Positions 54,151-63,546 of a DNA stretch of 64,000 bases are shown here, in pieces. A program made the translations under genes and the position numbers. Source of the stretch: Seonamhaeicola sp. S2-3 (GTDB lineage: Bacteria; Bacteroidota; Bacteroidia; Flavobacteriales; Flavobacteriaceae); assembly GCF_001971785.1 (NCBI RefSeq), contig NZ_CP019389.1:3545001-3609000 (forward strand), read 5' to 3'. The notes beneath the pieces are model-generated. The model worked only from the letters and a program-made list of their open reading frames with translations, searched no databases and was not told the DNA's origin. Position 1 is the stretch's first letter. Every line of letters starts with the position of its first letter.

Positions 54151-54390
54151 ATGAAAAATAGAAGAATTGAAATTGGCATTATTATAATGTTTATCATTAC
54201 AACTACCTTTATCATTTTTATAGGAGAAGCTTATTTATCACATTTTAAACAATCAGAAATATTAAAAAAAACTGATTTTAATAATTTGATAAAATGGTCA
54301 GTTACCAAGGCTTTTATAATTGACATTGGTTTAATCTCTCTTTTCTATATAAACCGAAATAGAATAAACAAAGGAAAAAAGAAAATTTGA
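54151..54390 (+). CDS. small two-helix membrane protein downstream of the RelA/SpoT-domain gene
   Basis: 79 residues, no recognised family. Hydrophobic helices lie at about 8-30 (EIGIIIMFIITTTFIIFIG) and 53-70 (AFIIDIGLISLFYI). The N-terminus has KNRR and the C-terminus is RNRINKGKKK. It lies 36 bp after the RelA/SpoT-domain gene in the same direction and may be co-transcribed. It could be an accessory or antitoxin-like partner, but nothing in its sequence proves this. Confidence 0.55.
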   Translation: MKNRRIEIGIIIMFIITTTFIIFIGEAYLSHFKQSEILKKTDFNNLIKWSVTKAFIIDIGLISLFYINRNRINKGKKKI

Positions 54391-54567
54391 TATAAATAAC
54401 GACCCAGCACGATATATATATAATAGCAGTTAAGAGCCAAGTCAATAGCTTGATTCTTTCTGTTATATTTTTTTAAAATTGAAAATAATGGTATAGCTTC
54501 TCTGTTAATTTATATATTTACACGGTTAGCACACCTTTAAAAAACTTATATCTTTTCATTGAAGTAT

Positions 54568-55722
54568 TTAAGCCTCCTTCAAAATTTTCCGTAACTGGTT
54601 ATAAACAGCTTCTTCCATGGGGTGTATATCGCCATCGGCAAAAGCCATTAATTTTATATCGGCAAATAAATCGGCTAAATCGTTTCTAAAATAGTCGTGT
54701 GTTTTTACAGCTTCAATTATATTTTGAATGCTTTGGTAATCGTTATCGGTTTCAAACTGTTGGTGCATACGTTTATACACCTTTTCATCTACTCTATTTA
54801 AAATATAGTCATGTTCTTTCCATGATTCTTTAAGATCTGAATTGGCTACATAAATTAAAATATACGCTAACAATTCTGCTTTTGTCCAAGTGCTTGGTGT
54901 ATCCATAGTTTTTGTTGTTAAAGTACCCCACTCTGTCCAAGAACCATCATAAACAGCTATATTTTTATAACCTGACATTTCAGCTCCTAAGGCCAAAATA
55001 CAAGCCGTTATACCAGAACCGCAAGAAAATATTATAGGTGCATTGTGGGGTTTATTAATAGTTTTACTAAATATGTCTTCAATTTCTTTTTCGGGTTTAA
55101 ACAGTCCGTTGTTTAACAAATTGGTAAACGGTAAATTTATAGAGTTAGGAATAGTACCGCTACGTAATCCTGCTCTGGGTTCTGGTACTTCGCCATTAAA
55201 TCTGGCACTAGAACGGGCATCTACAATTGTATGTGTTTTTTGTAACGACGCCATTTTAACATCATTAAAAAACGTCATGTATTCTGGTTGCAGTGTTGCT
55301 GTAAAATCACCCTTTTCACCATGATATGCTACCATAGGTTCTGTAGGTAAATTTTGTTTTAACCATTCTGGGAAACCACCATTTAAAACCGCTACATTGT
55401 TAAAACCAAAAGCCTTAAAAAGCCACCATACGCGAGCGCTAGAGTAAATACCTTTATCATCATAAACAACAATAATGCTATTATTATGTATGCCTAAATT
55501 TTGGGCTTCTGCTTGAAATTGCTCTTGTGATGGAAAGGTACTAGGAAATGCTCCTGTTGTATCACTAAACTTTTGCTTTATATCAAAAAAACGTGCTTTG
55601 GGTATTTGTGGTAATTGGTCATCAAATACTTTATTTATGGTACCATCTAAAATCACCAAGTCTTTAGACTCTAAATTTTTATACAACCAATTTACAGATA
55701 CAATAGTATTTGAGAATGCCAT
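54568..55722 (-). CDS. two-domain rhodanese (sulfurtransferase) with a C-terminal TerB-like extension
   Basis: 384 residues; two-domain SseA-type enzymes normally have about 280. The inactive first rhodanese domain has VYDDKGIYSSARVWWLFKAF. The second carries the active-site loop FSCGSGITACI (Cys near 234), and the region ends YDGSWTEWG near 270. About 100 additional residues follow, largely helical, ending LFADIKLMAFADGDIHPMEE. This resembles TerB/DjlA-type domains (ADGxxHxxE). It transfers sulfur from 3-mercaptopyruvate or thiosulfate. The role of the tail is unknown. Confidence 0.82.
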   Translation of the reverse strand: MAFSNTIVSVNWLYKNLESKDLVILDGTINKVFDDQLPQIPKARFFDIKQKFSDTTGAFPSTFPSQEQFQAEAQNLGIHNNSIIVVYDDKGIYSSARVWWLFKAFGFNNVAVLNGGFPEWLKQNLPTEPMVAYHGEKGDFTATLQPEYMTFFNDVKMASLQKTHTIVDARSSARFNGEVPEPRAGLRSGTIPNSINLPFTNLLNNGLFKPEKEIEDIFSKTINKPHNAPIIFSCGSGITACILALGAEMSGYKNIAVYDGSWTEWGTLTTKTMDTPSTWTKAELLAYILIYVANSDLKESWKEHDYILNRVDEKVYKRMHQQFETDNDYQSIQNIIEAVKTHDYFRNDLADLFADIKLMAFADGDIHPMEEAVYNQLRKILKEA

Positions 55723-55857
55723 GTTTATGTTTTAAAATATTATAATCTGTATTAAAAATACTTAATACTTCTTTAGAAACAAACATTTATTTAGACTGAA
55801 TACCTCTTTTAAATAATAACGGGTTTATTTCTTGAATTTTATGTTTGTACTAAATGA

Positions 55858-55943
55858 GTCATCATTATGAGGAGAAACGGATGTAATAATCTCATTAAAC
55901 CAAGAGATTGCCACAGTAAATTAAAAATTTACTTCGTAATGAC
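55858..55943. repeat. decayed dispersed intergenic repeat with inverted ends
   Basis: GTCATCATTATGAGG at the left is roughly complementary to CTTCGTAATGAC at the right, with TAATCTCATTAAACCAAGAG and ATTGCCACAGT between. This resembles the common Bacteroidota intergenic family of the form GTCATTGCGAGG...CAATCTC (recalled). It lies in the 280-bp gap 55723-56002, which has no gene. Confidence 0.45.
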
Positions 55944-56002
55944 GCATAAAAAGATTTAACCCTTTAACAAACTCAGAATAAACTTAAAACGGAAACTAGC
56001 TA

Positions 56003-57064
56003 CTAAGAATGCATTTTATTAATTAAATAGAAGTCTGCCAACACTAAGGCTGCCATAGCTTCTACAATGGGTACCGCACGAGGGACTACACAAGGGTCAT
56101 GACGCCCTTTACCTTGCATTTCTACAATGTTACCATGTTTATCAATGGTTTCATATTTCTGAATAAGGGTTGCTACTGGTTTAAAGGCTACATTAAAATA
56201 AATATCCATACCGTTACTTATACCGCCTTGTATACCACCAGAATAATTGGTTTTTGTACTGCCATCTGTATTAAACGCATCGTTATGGTCACTTCCATAC
56301 ATAGTGCTTCCGTAAAAACCACTACCATATTCAAAGCCTTTTACCGCGTTTATAGATAACATGGCTTTACCTAATTCGGCATGTAGTTTATCAAATACTG
56401 GTTCGCCTAAGCCTACAGGTACATTTTTAATAACACAACTTACAATACCGCCAACCGTATCGCCTTTACTACGTACTTCTTTTATGTAGCTTTCCATTTG
56501 AGATGCCATGGCTGGATCTGGGCAACGCACTATATTTTCTTCGGCTTTAGCCAAATTTAACTCGGTATATGGTTTTTCAAGCTTCATAGTACCTACACTA
56601 GATACGTAAGCAGTAATTTCAATATCTTTTAACAACTGTTTTGCAATGGCGCCTGCTACCACTCTACAAGATGTTTCGCGCGCAGAACTACGTCCGCCAC
56701 CACGATAATCTCTAAAACCGTATTTTTTATCGTAGGTATAATCGGCATGACTTGGGCGGTAACTATCCTTTATATGAGAGTAATCATGAGATTTTTGATT
56801 GGTATTCTCTATAACAAACCCAATAGGCGTACCCGTTGTTTTACCTTCAAAAATACCTGAGTGAAATTTAACAGTATCTGGTTCTTTACGTTGCGTTACA
56901 ATGGCAGATTGCCCTGGTTTACGTCTATTTAATTCATGCTGAATAGCATCAAAGTCTAATTCAATACCAGAAGGACATCCATCTATAACACCACCTAATG
57001 CGGTACCATGAGATTCTCCGTAAGTTGTTAAATTAAATAGTTTTCCAAAGGAATTTCCTGCCAT
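56003..57064 (-). CDS. aroC: chorismate synthase
   Basis: 353 residues, the standard length. Signatures: [20 protein letters not shown] at the N-terminus, [19 protein letters not shown], then [20 protein letters not shown] and the C-terminal [20 protein letters not shown]. It converts 5-enolpyruvylshikimate 3-phosphate to chorismate with reduced FMN, the last common step of aromatic amino-acid synthesis. It is a single gene with no other aro gene nearby. Confidence 0.97.
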   Translation of the reverse strand: MAGNSFGKLFNLTTYGESHGTALGGVIDGCPSGIELDFDAIQHELNRRKPGQSAIVTQRKEPDTVKFHSGIFEGKTTGTPIGFVIENTNQKSHDYSHIKDSYRPSHADYTYDKKYGFRDYRGGGRSSARETSCRVVAGAIAKQLLKDIEITAYVSSVGTMKLEKPYTELNLAKAEENIVRCPDPAMASQMESYIKEVRSKGDTVGGIVSCVIKNVPVGLGEPVFDKLHAELGKAMLSINAVKGFEYGSGFYGSTMYGSDHNDAFNTDGSTKTNYSGGIQGGISNGMDIYFNVAFKPVATLIQKYETIDKHGNIVEMQGKGRHDPCVVPRAVPIVEAMAALVLADFYLINKMHS

Positions 57065-57249
57065 GTTAAAAAATTTTTGCTAAAGTAAATCTATTCTAAG
57101 AGAAACAAAAATGAAATTGTGCTAAACACAGTAAATTCAGTTAAAAGCATAACACTTGCTTAACAATAAACTGATAATAAAATAATTATACCGTAATCAT
57201 TACATAATAGTAAATGTAGTTATTTGTAACTATATAAGCCTCCCTAATA

Positions 57250-58092
57250 TTGAAAATAAAGAGAAAAATAGAAATAGCTGTAATATCTGATGTACACTTG
57301 GGTACTTACGGATGTCATGCTAAACATTTACTAACTTATTTAAACAGTATTGAGCCAAAAAAACTAATACTAAACGGAGACATTATTGATATATGGCAGT
57401 TTAGTAAACGTTACTTTCCTAAATCGCATTTAAAGGTTATTAAAAAGATTATGGATATGGCTGCCGATGGCGTTGAGATATTCTATATTACTGGGAACCA
57501 TGATGAAATGCTAAGAAAGTTTAGCAACACCAATATTGGCAATATCTCTATTGTAGATAAACTTGTTTTAGACCTTGACGGCAAAAGAGGCTGGTTTTTT
57601 CATGGTGATGTGTTTGATGTTTCTATACAGCAAACCAAATGGTTGGCAAAACTTGGTGGCTATGGTTATGATTTTCTTATTCTGCTAAACAGACTTATTA
57701 ATTGGTATTTAGAAAAACGAGGGAAAGAGCGTTATTCGCTTTCTAAAAAAATAAAAAACAGTGTAAAAAAAGCTGTTAAATTTATAAACGATTACGAAAC
57801 AGTTATTTCTGATTTAGCCATAGAAAATGGCTATGATTATGTGGTTTGCGGACACATACACCAACCTAAAATGGAGTATAAAGAAAACAAACACGGTAGC
57901 ACCATGTATTTGAATTCTGGTGACTGGGTTGAAAATTTCACTGCTCTAGAATACCAATTTAAACGTTGGAAAATTTACAACTACAGTAAAGATAAACTTG
58001 CTGCTTTTTATGTTGATGAATCTATGGCAGACATGGAAGTAAAAGACCTTATTGCTGCCATTACTATAGTAGAAAAGCACGAAAAAAAATAA
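57250..58092 (+). CDS. LpxH-like calcineurin-type metallophosphoesterase
   Basis: 280 residues from TTG at 57250 (no ATG fits the domain start). Metal-binding motifs in order: DVHLGT (15-20), GDIIDIW, GNHDEM, HGDVFD and CGHIHQPK. These match UDP-2,3-diacylglucosamine hydrolase relatives that make lipid X for lipid A. It is longer than E. coli LpxH (240) and closer to the LpxH2-like group, whose lipid A role is not always proven. The spacing to neighbours suggests a single-gene unit. Confidence 0.85.
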   Translation: MKIKRKIEIAVISDVHLGTYGCHAKHLLTYLNSIEPKKLILNGDIIDIWQFSKRYFPKSHLKVIKKIMDMAADGVEIFYITGNHDEMLRKFSNTNIGNISIVDKLVLDLDGKRGWFFHGDVFDVSIQQTKWLAKLGGYGYDFLILLNRLINWYLEKRGKERYSLSKKIKNSVKKAVKFINDYETVISDLAIENGYDYVVCGHIHQPKMEYKENKHGSTMYLNSGDWVENFTALEYQFKRWKIYNYSKDKLAAFYVDESMADMEVKDLIAAITIVEKHEKK

Positions 58093-58272
58093 GCTAAATT
58101 TAGCTTCACAAAAACTTTACTATCAAGCCTTTAATTTGTTTTTTAATTAATATTTTTAATTAGTTAAATATTTATGCGCTTTTGGCGTTATTTTTGTAAA
58201 CTAATCTGGAATAATAAAATTAACGTACTTAACTTATAAAGTACGAAAAATTAAAACACAAAATTTAAACTT

Positions 58273-58761
58273 ATGAAAAAATTATTTTTATTATCATTAG
58301 CAGTAATGGGGTTTGCATTCTCTACCAATGCACAAAGTATAGCCGATAATGCTATTGGTTTACGTTTAGGTGATAGCGATGGGTTTGGTGCCGAAGTGTC
58401 ATACCAAAGAGCTTTAAGTGACAGTAATCGTTTAGAATTTGATTTAGGTTGGCGTGATGGCAGTAACTATGACGGGTTTAAACTAGCTGGTTTATACCAA
58501 TGGGTTATGCCTTTAGACGGTAGTTTTAATTGGTATGTTGGTGCTGGTGGTGGAATTGGCTCTTTTAGTATTGATGCTCCTGGAATTGATGATACTGATA
58601 CATTTATTTTTGCTGCAGGTGATATAGGTATTGAATATGATTTTGAAATTCCATTACAATTATCTCTTGACTTTAGACCAGAAATTGGGTTTGGAGACGA
58701 TTTATATGATAACAATGATTTAGATTTTGATATTGCACTTGGTATTCGTTATCAATTCTAA
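58273..58761 (+). CDS. small outer-membrane beta-barrel-like protein
   Basis: 162 residues with a signal peptide (cleaved after FSTNAQ, about residue 21). The rest has alternating strands typical of a short barrel: AIGLRLGDSDGFGAEVSYQR, NWYVGAGGGIGSF, IAL-type end DIALGIRYQF with terminal Phe. It resembles small OmpX-like or outer-membrane-insertion C-terminal motifs. The function is unknown. A strong terminator follows. Confidence 0.72.
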   Translation: MKKLFLLSLAVMGFAFSTNAQSIADNAIGLRLGDSDGFGAEVSYQRALSDSNRLEFDLGWRDGSNYDGFKLAGLYQWVMPLDGSFNWYVGAGGGIGSFSIDAPGIDDTDTFIFAAGDIGIEYDFEIPLQLSLDFRPEIGFGDDLYDNNDLDFDIALGIRYQF

Positions 58762-58788
58762 ATAACGTTTAGTTTAATAATATTAAAG

Positions 58789-58818
58789 AGCTTCACTTTT
58801 AGTGAGGCTTTTTTTTTT
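58789..58818 (+). terminator. intrinsic terminator after the outer-membrane protein gene
   Basis: AGCTTCACT pairs with AGTGAGGCT around a TTT loop (one G-U pair), followed by a run of ten T. Confidence 0.85.
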
Positions 58819-58861
58819 GCTATCTTCAACAAACGTTATTTTATAATTTAACCTTCTCATT

Positions 58862-59281
58862 TTGAAACTAAAAACAAACAAAAAAGTAGCTACTGTTTTT
58901 AACAATTACCCAGAGCATATTAAAGATAAAATGCATGTGCTTAGAGCACTCATTATTGAAACTGCTAAAGAAACCAAAACTATTGATGCTTTAGAAGAAA
59001 CTCTAAAATGGGGAGAACCAAGTTACATTACTAAACACGGTAGCACTTTAAGAATTGATTGGAAACCCAAAACACCCAAACAATATGCTATGTATTTTCA
59101 ATGTACTAGTAGGTTAGTTTCAACCTTTAAAAGTATTTTTAAAAACGTTTTTGAATTTGAAGGTAACCGCGCTATTATTTTTAAGTTAGATAAAGATATT
59201 AATAAAGAAGCTTTAAAGCATTGTATAAAAGCTGCTTTAACTTATCACAAAGTAAAACAATTTCCTACCTTAGGAATATAA
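58862..59281 (+). CDS. DUF1801-family protein
   Basis: 139 residues from TTG at 58862. The DUF1801 pattern is present: VFNNYPEHIKDKMHVLRALI, ALEETLKWGEPSY, and KQYAMYFQCTSRLV, with the C-terminal AIIFKLDKDINKEALKHCIK. The fold is an iron chaperone frataxin-like small domain in related proteins, but the function here is unknown. It ends 3 bp from the converging bshA stop. Confidence 0.85.
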   Translation: MKLKTNKKVATVFNNYPEHIKDKMHVLRALIIETAKETKTIDALEETLKWGEPSYITKHGSTLRIDWKPKTPKQYAMYFQCTSRLVSTFKSIFKNVFEFEGNRAIIFKLDKDINKEALKHCIKAALTYHKVKQFPTLGI

Positions 59282-59284
59282 AGT

Positions 59285-60421
59285 TTATAACACCAAACAC
59301 TTGGCTAAAGTGTCTTGGTAAATAACTTCATATTGCGGTACTATTTCATGTAAATCAAACTTTAAAGCCTGCTTTCTTGCATTTTCTTTAAACGTTTTTA
59401 GTCGCTTTTCATCACTTAAAATATACAGGGCATTTTTGGTCATGTCTTCTACATCACCCACATCACTTAAAAACCCAGAGTAACCATGAATATTAACTTC
59501 TGGAATACCACCTGTATTACTAGAAACTACAGGTACTTTTGATGCCATAGCCTCTAATGCTGCTAAACCAAAACTTTCGGTAAGAGAAGGCAATAAGAAT
59601 AAATCACTAAAACACAATATTTTATCAATTTCATTACTTCTTCCAAAGAAAATCACTTTATCAACAATTCCTAATTCAATACAACGTTGTTCAACGTGTT
59701 CTTTTTCGGGACCTTCACCTATAAACATCAATTTAGAAGGAATTTCTTTTTGAATATTATAAAACACACTAATAACATCTTGCACACGTTTTACGGGTCT
59801 TAAATTACTTATATGTGTTATAATTTTTTCATTATCCTCTGCCATCATATGCCGTTGGCAATCTGTAAAGCTATGGTTGTATTTATCTAAATCTATAAAA
59901 TTTGGCACTACATGTATATCTTTTTTAACATCAAACAAACGTAGCGTATCATTTTTCAAACTTTTTGAAACGGCTGTTACAGCATCTGATTTATTAATGC
60001 TAAAAGTAACTGCTGGTTTATAAAATGGGTGACTACCCACTAAAGTTATATCTGTTCCATGAAGTGTGGTTACAATAGGCAAATTAATGCCTTCTTCCTT
60101 CAACATTTGTTTTGCCATATAAGCAGCGTATGCATGCGGAATGGCATAATGAACGTGCAAAATTTCAATTCCATGAAGCTTTACCATATCAACCAATTTA
60201 CTTGAGAGTGCTAACTCATAAGGTTGGTAATGAAACAGAGGGTATTCTGGAACATTGACTTCATGATAATGCACATTATTACTAATTAATTCTAACCTTA
60301 CTGGTTGGTTATAGGTAATAAAATGAATTTCATGACCGCGTTTAGAAAGTTCTAAACCAAGTTCTGTAGCAACAACCCCACTTCCGCCAAATGTAGGATA
60401 ACAAACCATTCCTATCTTCAT
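59285..60421 (-). CDS. bshA: N-acetyl-alpha-D-glucosaminyl L-malate synthase BshA
   Basis: 378 residues, the usual BshA length. GT4-type motifs: MVCYPTFGGSGVVATELGLE, HEIHFITYNQPVRL, EILHVHYAIPHAYAAY and the C-terminal donor site LLPSLTESFGLAALEAMASK. The enzyme joins GlcNAc and malate in the first step of bacillithiol synthesis, the thiol used by many Bacteroidota. bshB and bshC are not in this window. It is downstream of the GH3 gene on the same strand, 72 bp apart, and may be co-transcribed. Confidence 0.93.
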   Translation of the reverse strand: MKIGMVCYPTFGGSGVVATELGLELSKRGHEIHFITYNQPVRLELISNNVHYHEVNVPEYPLFHYQPYELALSSKLVDMVKLHGIEILHVHYAIPHAYAAYMAKQMLKEEGINLPIVTTLHGTDITLVGSHPFYKPAVTFSINKSDAVTAVSKSLKNDTLRLFDVKKDIHVVPNFIDLDKYNHSFTDCQRHMMAEDNEKIITHISNLRPVKRVQDVISVFYNIQKEIPSKLMFIGEGPEKEHVEQRCIELGIVDKVIFFGRSNEIDKILCFSDLFLLPSLTESFGLAALEAMASKVPVVSSNTGGIPEVNIHGYSGFLSDVGDVEDMTKNALYILSDEKRLKTFKENARKQALKFDLHEIVPQYEVIYQDTLAKCLVL

Positions 60422-60493
60422 ATATACAGTTTTAAGTGTTTAAAATTGAAAGTTTCTAAAGTTTTTCTTCAACTTTAAACATTAAATATTTTA

Positions 60494-63412
60494 TTAATCT
60501 ACTATGGCTTCGTAAATGAAGCGCTGTATTTCTGTTCTAATATTTTCTTTTAGTAATAAGTTTTTCCCTGCTTTTGGATAGGTACGGTTTGCTAAAAACA
60601 CATACACTATTTCTGCTTCGGGATCTGCCCAAGCATAGGTTCCTGTAAAACCAGAATGCCCAAAACTGCTCATAGACACACAACCGCAAGTTGGACCTTC
60701 TTCATCAAGCTGTGGTTTATCAAAACCTACGCCTCTTCTATTGTGCTTTTCACAATAATAACAGGTATTAAATTTATCTACTGTTTCTGGTTTTAAATAG
60801 CGTTTGCCACCGTAAAATCCTTTTTGCAAATACATTTGCATAATTTTAGCAACATCATTAGCATTACTAAATATACCGGCATGACCTCCTACTCCATTTT
60901 GCATGGCAGCTCCCATATCATGCACAAAACCATGAACTTTTTGATACCTGTAATAATCATCTATCTCTGTTGGAACTATTTTTTTATTACTAATACTATG
61001 GTATGGATTATACATGGTGTTATTGGCTCCTAAAGATTGATAAAAATGTTCTTGAACTAACTCGTCTAATCCTTTGTCGTAATGTTTTTCAATAAATTTC
61101 TTTAAAATATAGTAAGGGAAGTCACTGTAACGATATCTTAATCTATCTAACAAATCAGAATCTCTGATTATTTTTTGAATAGAATCTTGATAATCAGACC
61201 TTAAGTATAGGTTTTTGGCAACCTCAATATTAAATGCTTCGCTTCTTGTTGTTCGGTAATATTTTTTGCTAGGTTTTCTTGTAACCGAATCTAAAGTATG
61301 ATAGTAAAATGGCTCCCAAGGACGTAACCTAGCATAATGAGACAGCATTCTTTTTATGGTAATATTTTCTTTATTAGAACCTTTGTATTCTGGTAGTATT
61401 TCTGATAATTTACTATCTAAAGAAACAATACCCTGTTCTTCCATTTCCATTAGCAAAGGAAGTGTTGCAAGAATTTTGGTTAAAGAGGCCACATCATAAA
61501 TGTCATCATAACTAACTTTGGTTTTACCTTCGTAGGTATGTTTTCCAAAATTCTTATTATAAATAACTTTTCCTTTTCTGGCTATTAATAACTGAATTCC
61601 AGGAGTCATTTTACGACTTACAGCCGATTGTGCTATAGAATCTACTACTTTTAATTTTTCTGAACTCATACCAACACGCTCTGGCACTGTGTATCCTAAG
61701 CGTTTAATATCATTTAATTTTACGCCATCGCCTGCTTTAAAAAAAGCACCAACTGAAACTGGTAAACTTCCTTTAGAAGCTAATGCTCCAAAAATTATTT
61801 GTGCAGATTTTTGTTGCGCTATTTTACTGTTTTGATAGCTAACAACAATGCTCTCTATATTATCAATAGTTTTTAAATCTGCTAGCGCATAAGGTTTTGC
61901 AAATACATCTAAAACTACATTATGTGTTTTGGCTATTTCTTGTATCCAAGCAAGTTCTTTTTTTGTGAATTTATATGATTTCCATGGGTTAGCATTAGAT
62001 TTATGAAAACCAATAACCACCGTATTATAAACTTGTAACTTACCTATTAATTCACCAAGTAGTTCTGCTTTTACATGATGTACTTTGGTATATTTTTTTA
62101 ATTCGTTAAAAAAAGTAGCGCCCGTATCATCTCCCATTTCTACATAAGCAATTGTTTTAGTTTCTAAGTGCTGTATTGGTAACAAATTGTCCTTATTGGT
62201 TACAACGGTTATAGCATTTTCAAGTAATTCTTCATATAAAATATCATCTTCTAATCTGTTTAAATCTTTAGTTAAATTATAAACACCAACAGGTTCATAA
62301 TTATGCAACCCTACTTTGTATTTAGCTTGAAGGATTTTTTTAACAGAATGCTCTAATCTATCTTCTGATATTTCGCCATTATTATAAGCTCTAATAATTC
62401 TTAAAATACCAACCTCAACATCTTCAGACATGAGCATAACATCATTTCCTGCTTTAAAAGCAGCCACATCAATTTCGCCTGTTAAATCAAAATCTGCAGC
62501 ACCTTTCATGGTTAAAGCATCTGTAAAAATGAGTCCTTTAAACCCTAAAGAACCTTTTAATATGTTGGTAACAATATTTTTTGACAATGATGAAGGATAA
62601 CCAGAACGACTCTCTAAACTAGGCACATTTAAATGCGCTACCATAACACTTGAAAGTCCTTCTTTTATAAGTTTTTTATAAGGGTACAGTTCTACAGAAT
62701 CTATCCTTTTTGCATCAAAATTTATTGTTGGTAAGGTTTTATGTGAATCTTGTTCTGTATCTCCATGACCTGGAAAATGTTTTGCATTAGCCAATACCCC
62801 TGCACTTTGCATACCTTTCATAAAGGCCAAAGCTTTTTCTGTAACGTTATCTCTATCTTCTCCAAAAGACCGGTTGCCTATTATTGGATTTTTAGGGTTG
62901 GTATTAATATCAACCACTGGGGCAAAATTAAAATGAACACCAATTCGTTTACAGTGATCTCCTATATGTTTTCCAGTTCTCTCAATAAGTTCATTGTCTT
63001 TAATGGCGCCTAGTGTCATATTCCAAGGAAAAGCATAGGTAGAATCTAACCGCATACTTAAGCCCCATTCGGCATCCATACCAATTAACAATGGAATTTT
63101 AGAAGCAGATTGTAACTCATTATTTAATTTAGCTTGCCTTACAGGTCCACCGTTAGAATAAATAACCCCTCCAATATGCTGTTCCTTTATTAGTTTTATA
63201 ACTTTATTTTTAGTTGCAAGATCTTGATTAGACATAACTTGAACCATGTACAATTGACCTACTTTTTCTTTTAAGGTCATAGTTGAATAGACACTATCAA
63301 CCCATTTTTTTTGAGCTTCAACATCTTCTGAAAGCAAAGGGTTAGAGCTTATTTGCCCCCATGTAACATTAATAACGAAAAGAAAAAATACAGTAGTTAA
63401 AATTTGACGCAT
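60494..63412 (-). CDS. fusion of GH3 beta-N-acetylglucosaminidase-like domain and serine beta-lactamase-like domain
   Basis: 972 residues from the ATG at 63412, with a signal peptide (ending TWGQ); an ATG at 63430 is in frame. The GH3 part (about 40-400) has AKHFPGHGDTEQDSH (NagZ-type His loop) and GLIFTDALTMKGA with the nucleophile Asp. A GH3 C-terminal-like domain follows (about 400-580). The second enzyme part has SLTKILATLPLLME (Ser-x-x-Lys), YRYSDFPYYIL (Tyr-Ser) and FGHSGFTGT (His-x-Gly). The combination suggests cell-wall recycling: sugar hydrolysis plus peptidase or esterase action. Such fusions are known in Bacteroidota. Confidence 0.9.
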   Translation of the reverse strand: MRQILTTVFFLFVINVTWGQISSNPLLSEDVEAQKKWVDSVYSTMTLKEKVGQLYMVQVMSNQDLATKNKVIKLIKEQHIGGVIYSNGGPVRQAKLNNELQSASKIPLLIGMDAEWGLSMRLDSTYAFPWNMTLGAIKDNELIERTGKHIGDHCKRIGVHFNFAPVVDINTNPKNPIIGNRSFGEDRDNVTEKALAFMKGMQSAGVLANAKHFPGHGDTEQDSHKTLPTINFDAKRIDSVELYPYKKLIKEGLSSVMVAHLNVPSLESRSGYPSSLSKNIVTNILKGSLGFKGLIFTDALTMKGAADFDLTGEIDVAAFKAGNDVMLMSEDVEVGILRIIRAYNNGEISEDRLEHSVKKILQAKYKVGLHNYEPVGVYNLTKDLNRLEDDILYEELLENAITVVTNKDNLLPIQHLETKTIAYVEMGDDTGATFFNELKKYTKVHHVKAELLGELIGKLQVYNTVVIGFHKSNANPWKSYKFTKKELAWIQEIAKTHNVVLDVFAKPYALADLKTIDNIESIVVSYQNSKIAQQKSAQIIFGALASKGSLPVSVGAFFKAGDGVKLNDIKRLGYTVPERVGMSSEKLKVVDSIAQSAVSRKMTPGIQLLIARKGKVIYNKNFGKHTYEGKTKVSYDDIYDVASLTKILATLPLLMEMEEQGIVSLDSKLSEILPEYKGSNKENITIKRMLSHYARLRPWEPFYYHTLDSVTRKPSKKYYRTTRSEAFNIEVAKNLYLRSDYQDSIQKIIRDSDLLDRLRYRYSDFPYYILKKFIEKHYDKGLDELVQEHFYQSLGANNTMYNPYHSISNKKIVPTEIDDYYRYQKVHGFVHDMGAAMQNGVGGHAGIFSNANDVAKIMQMYLQKGFYGGKRYLKPETVDKFNTCYYCEKHNRRGVGFDKPQLDEEGPTCGCVSMSSFGHSGFTGTYAWADPEAEIVYVFLANRTYPKAGKNLLLKENIRTEIQRFIYEAIVD

Positions 63413-63546
63413 AAAAGATTTTTTAAGCATATTAACATTAAGTACTTAACACTAATAATCGTGCCAAAGTACTACTTTTAGAAACAAGATAAAAAGACTT
63501 TAAGATAGTTTTATAAAGAAGAGGTTAACTAGGTATTATTAGCAAA

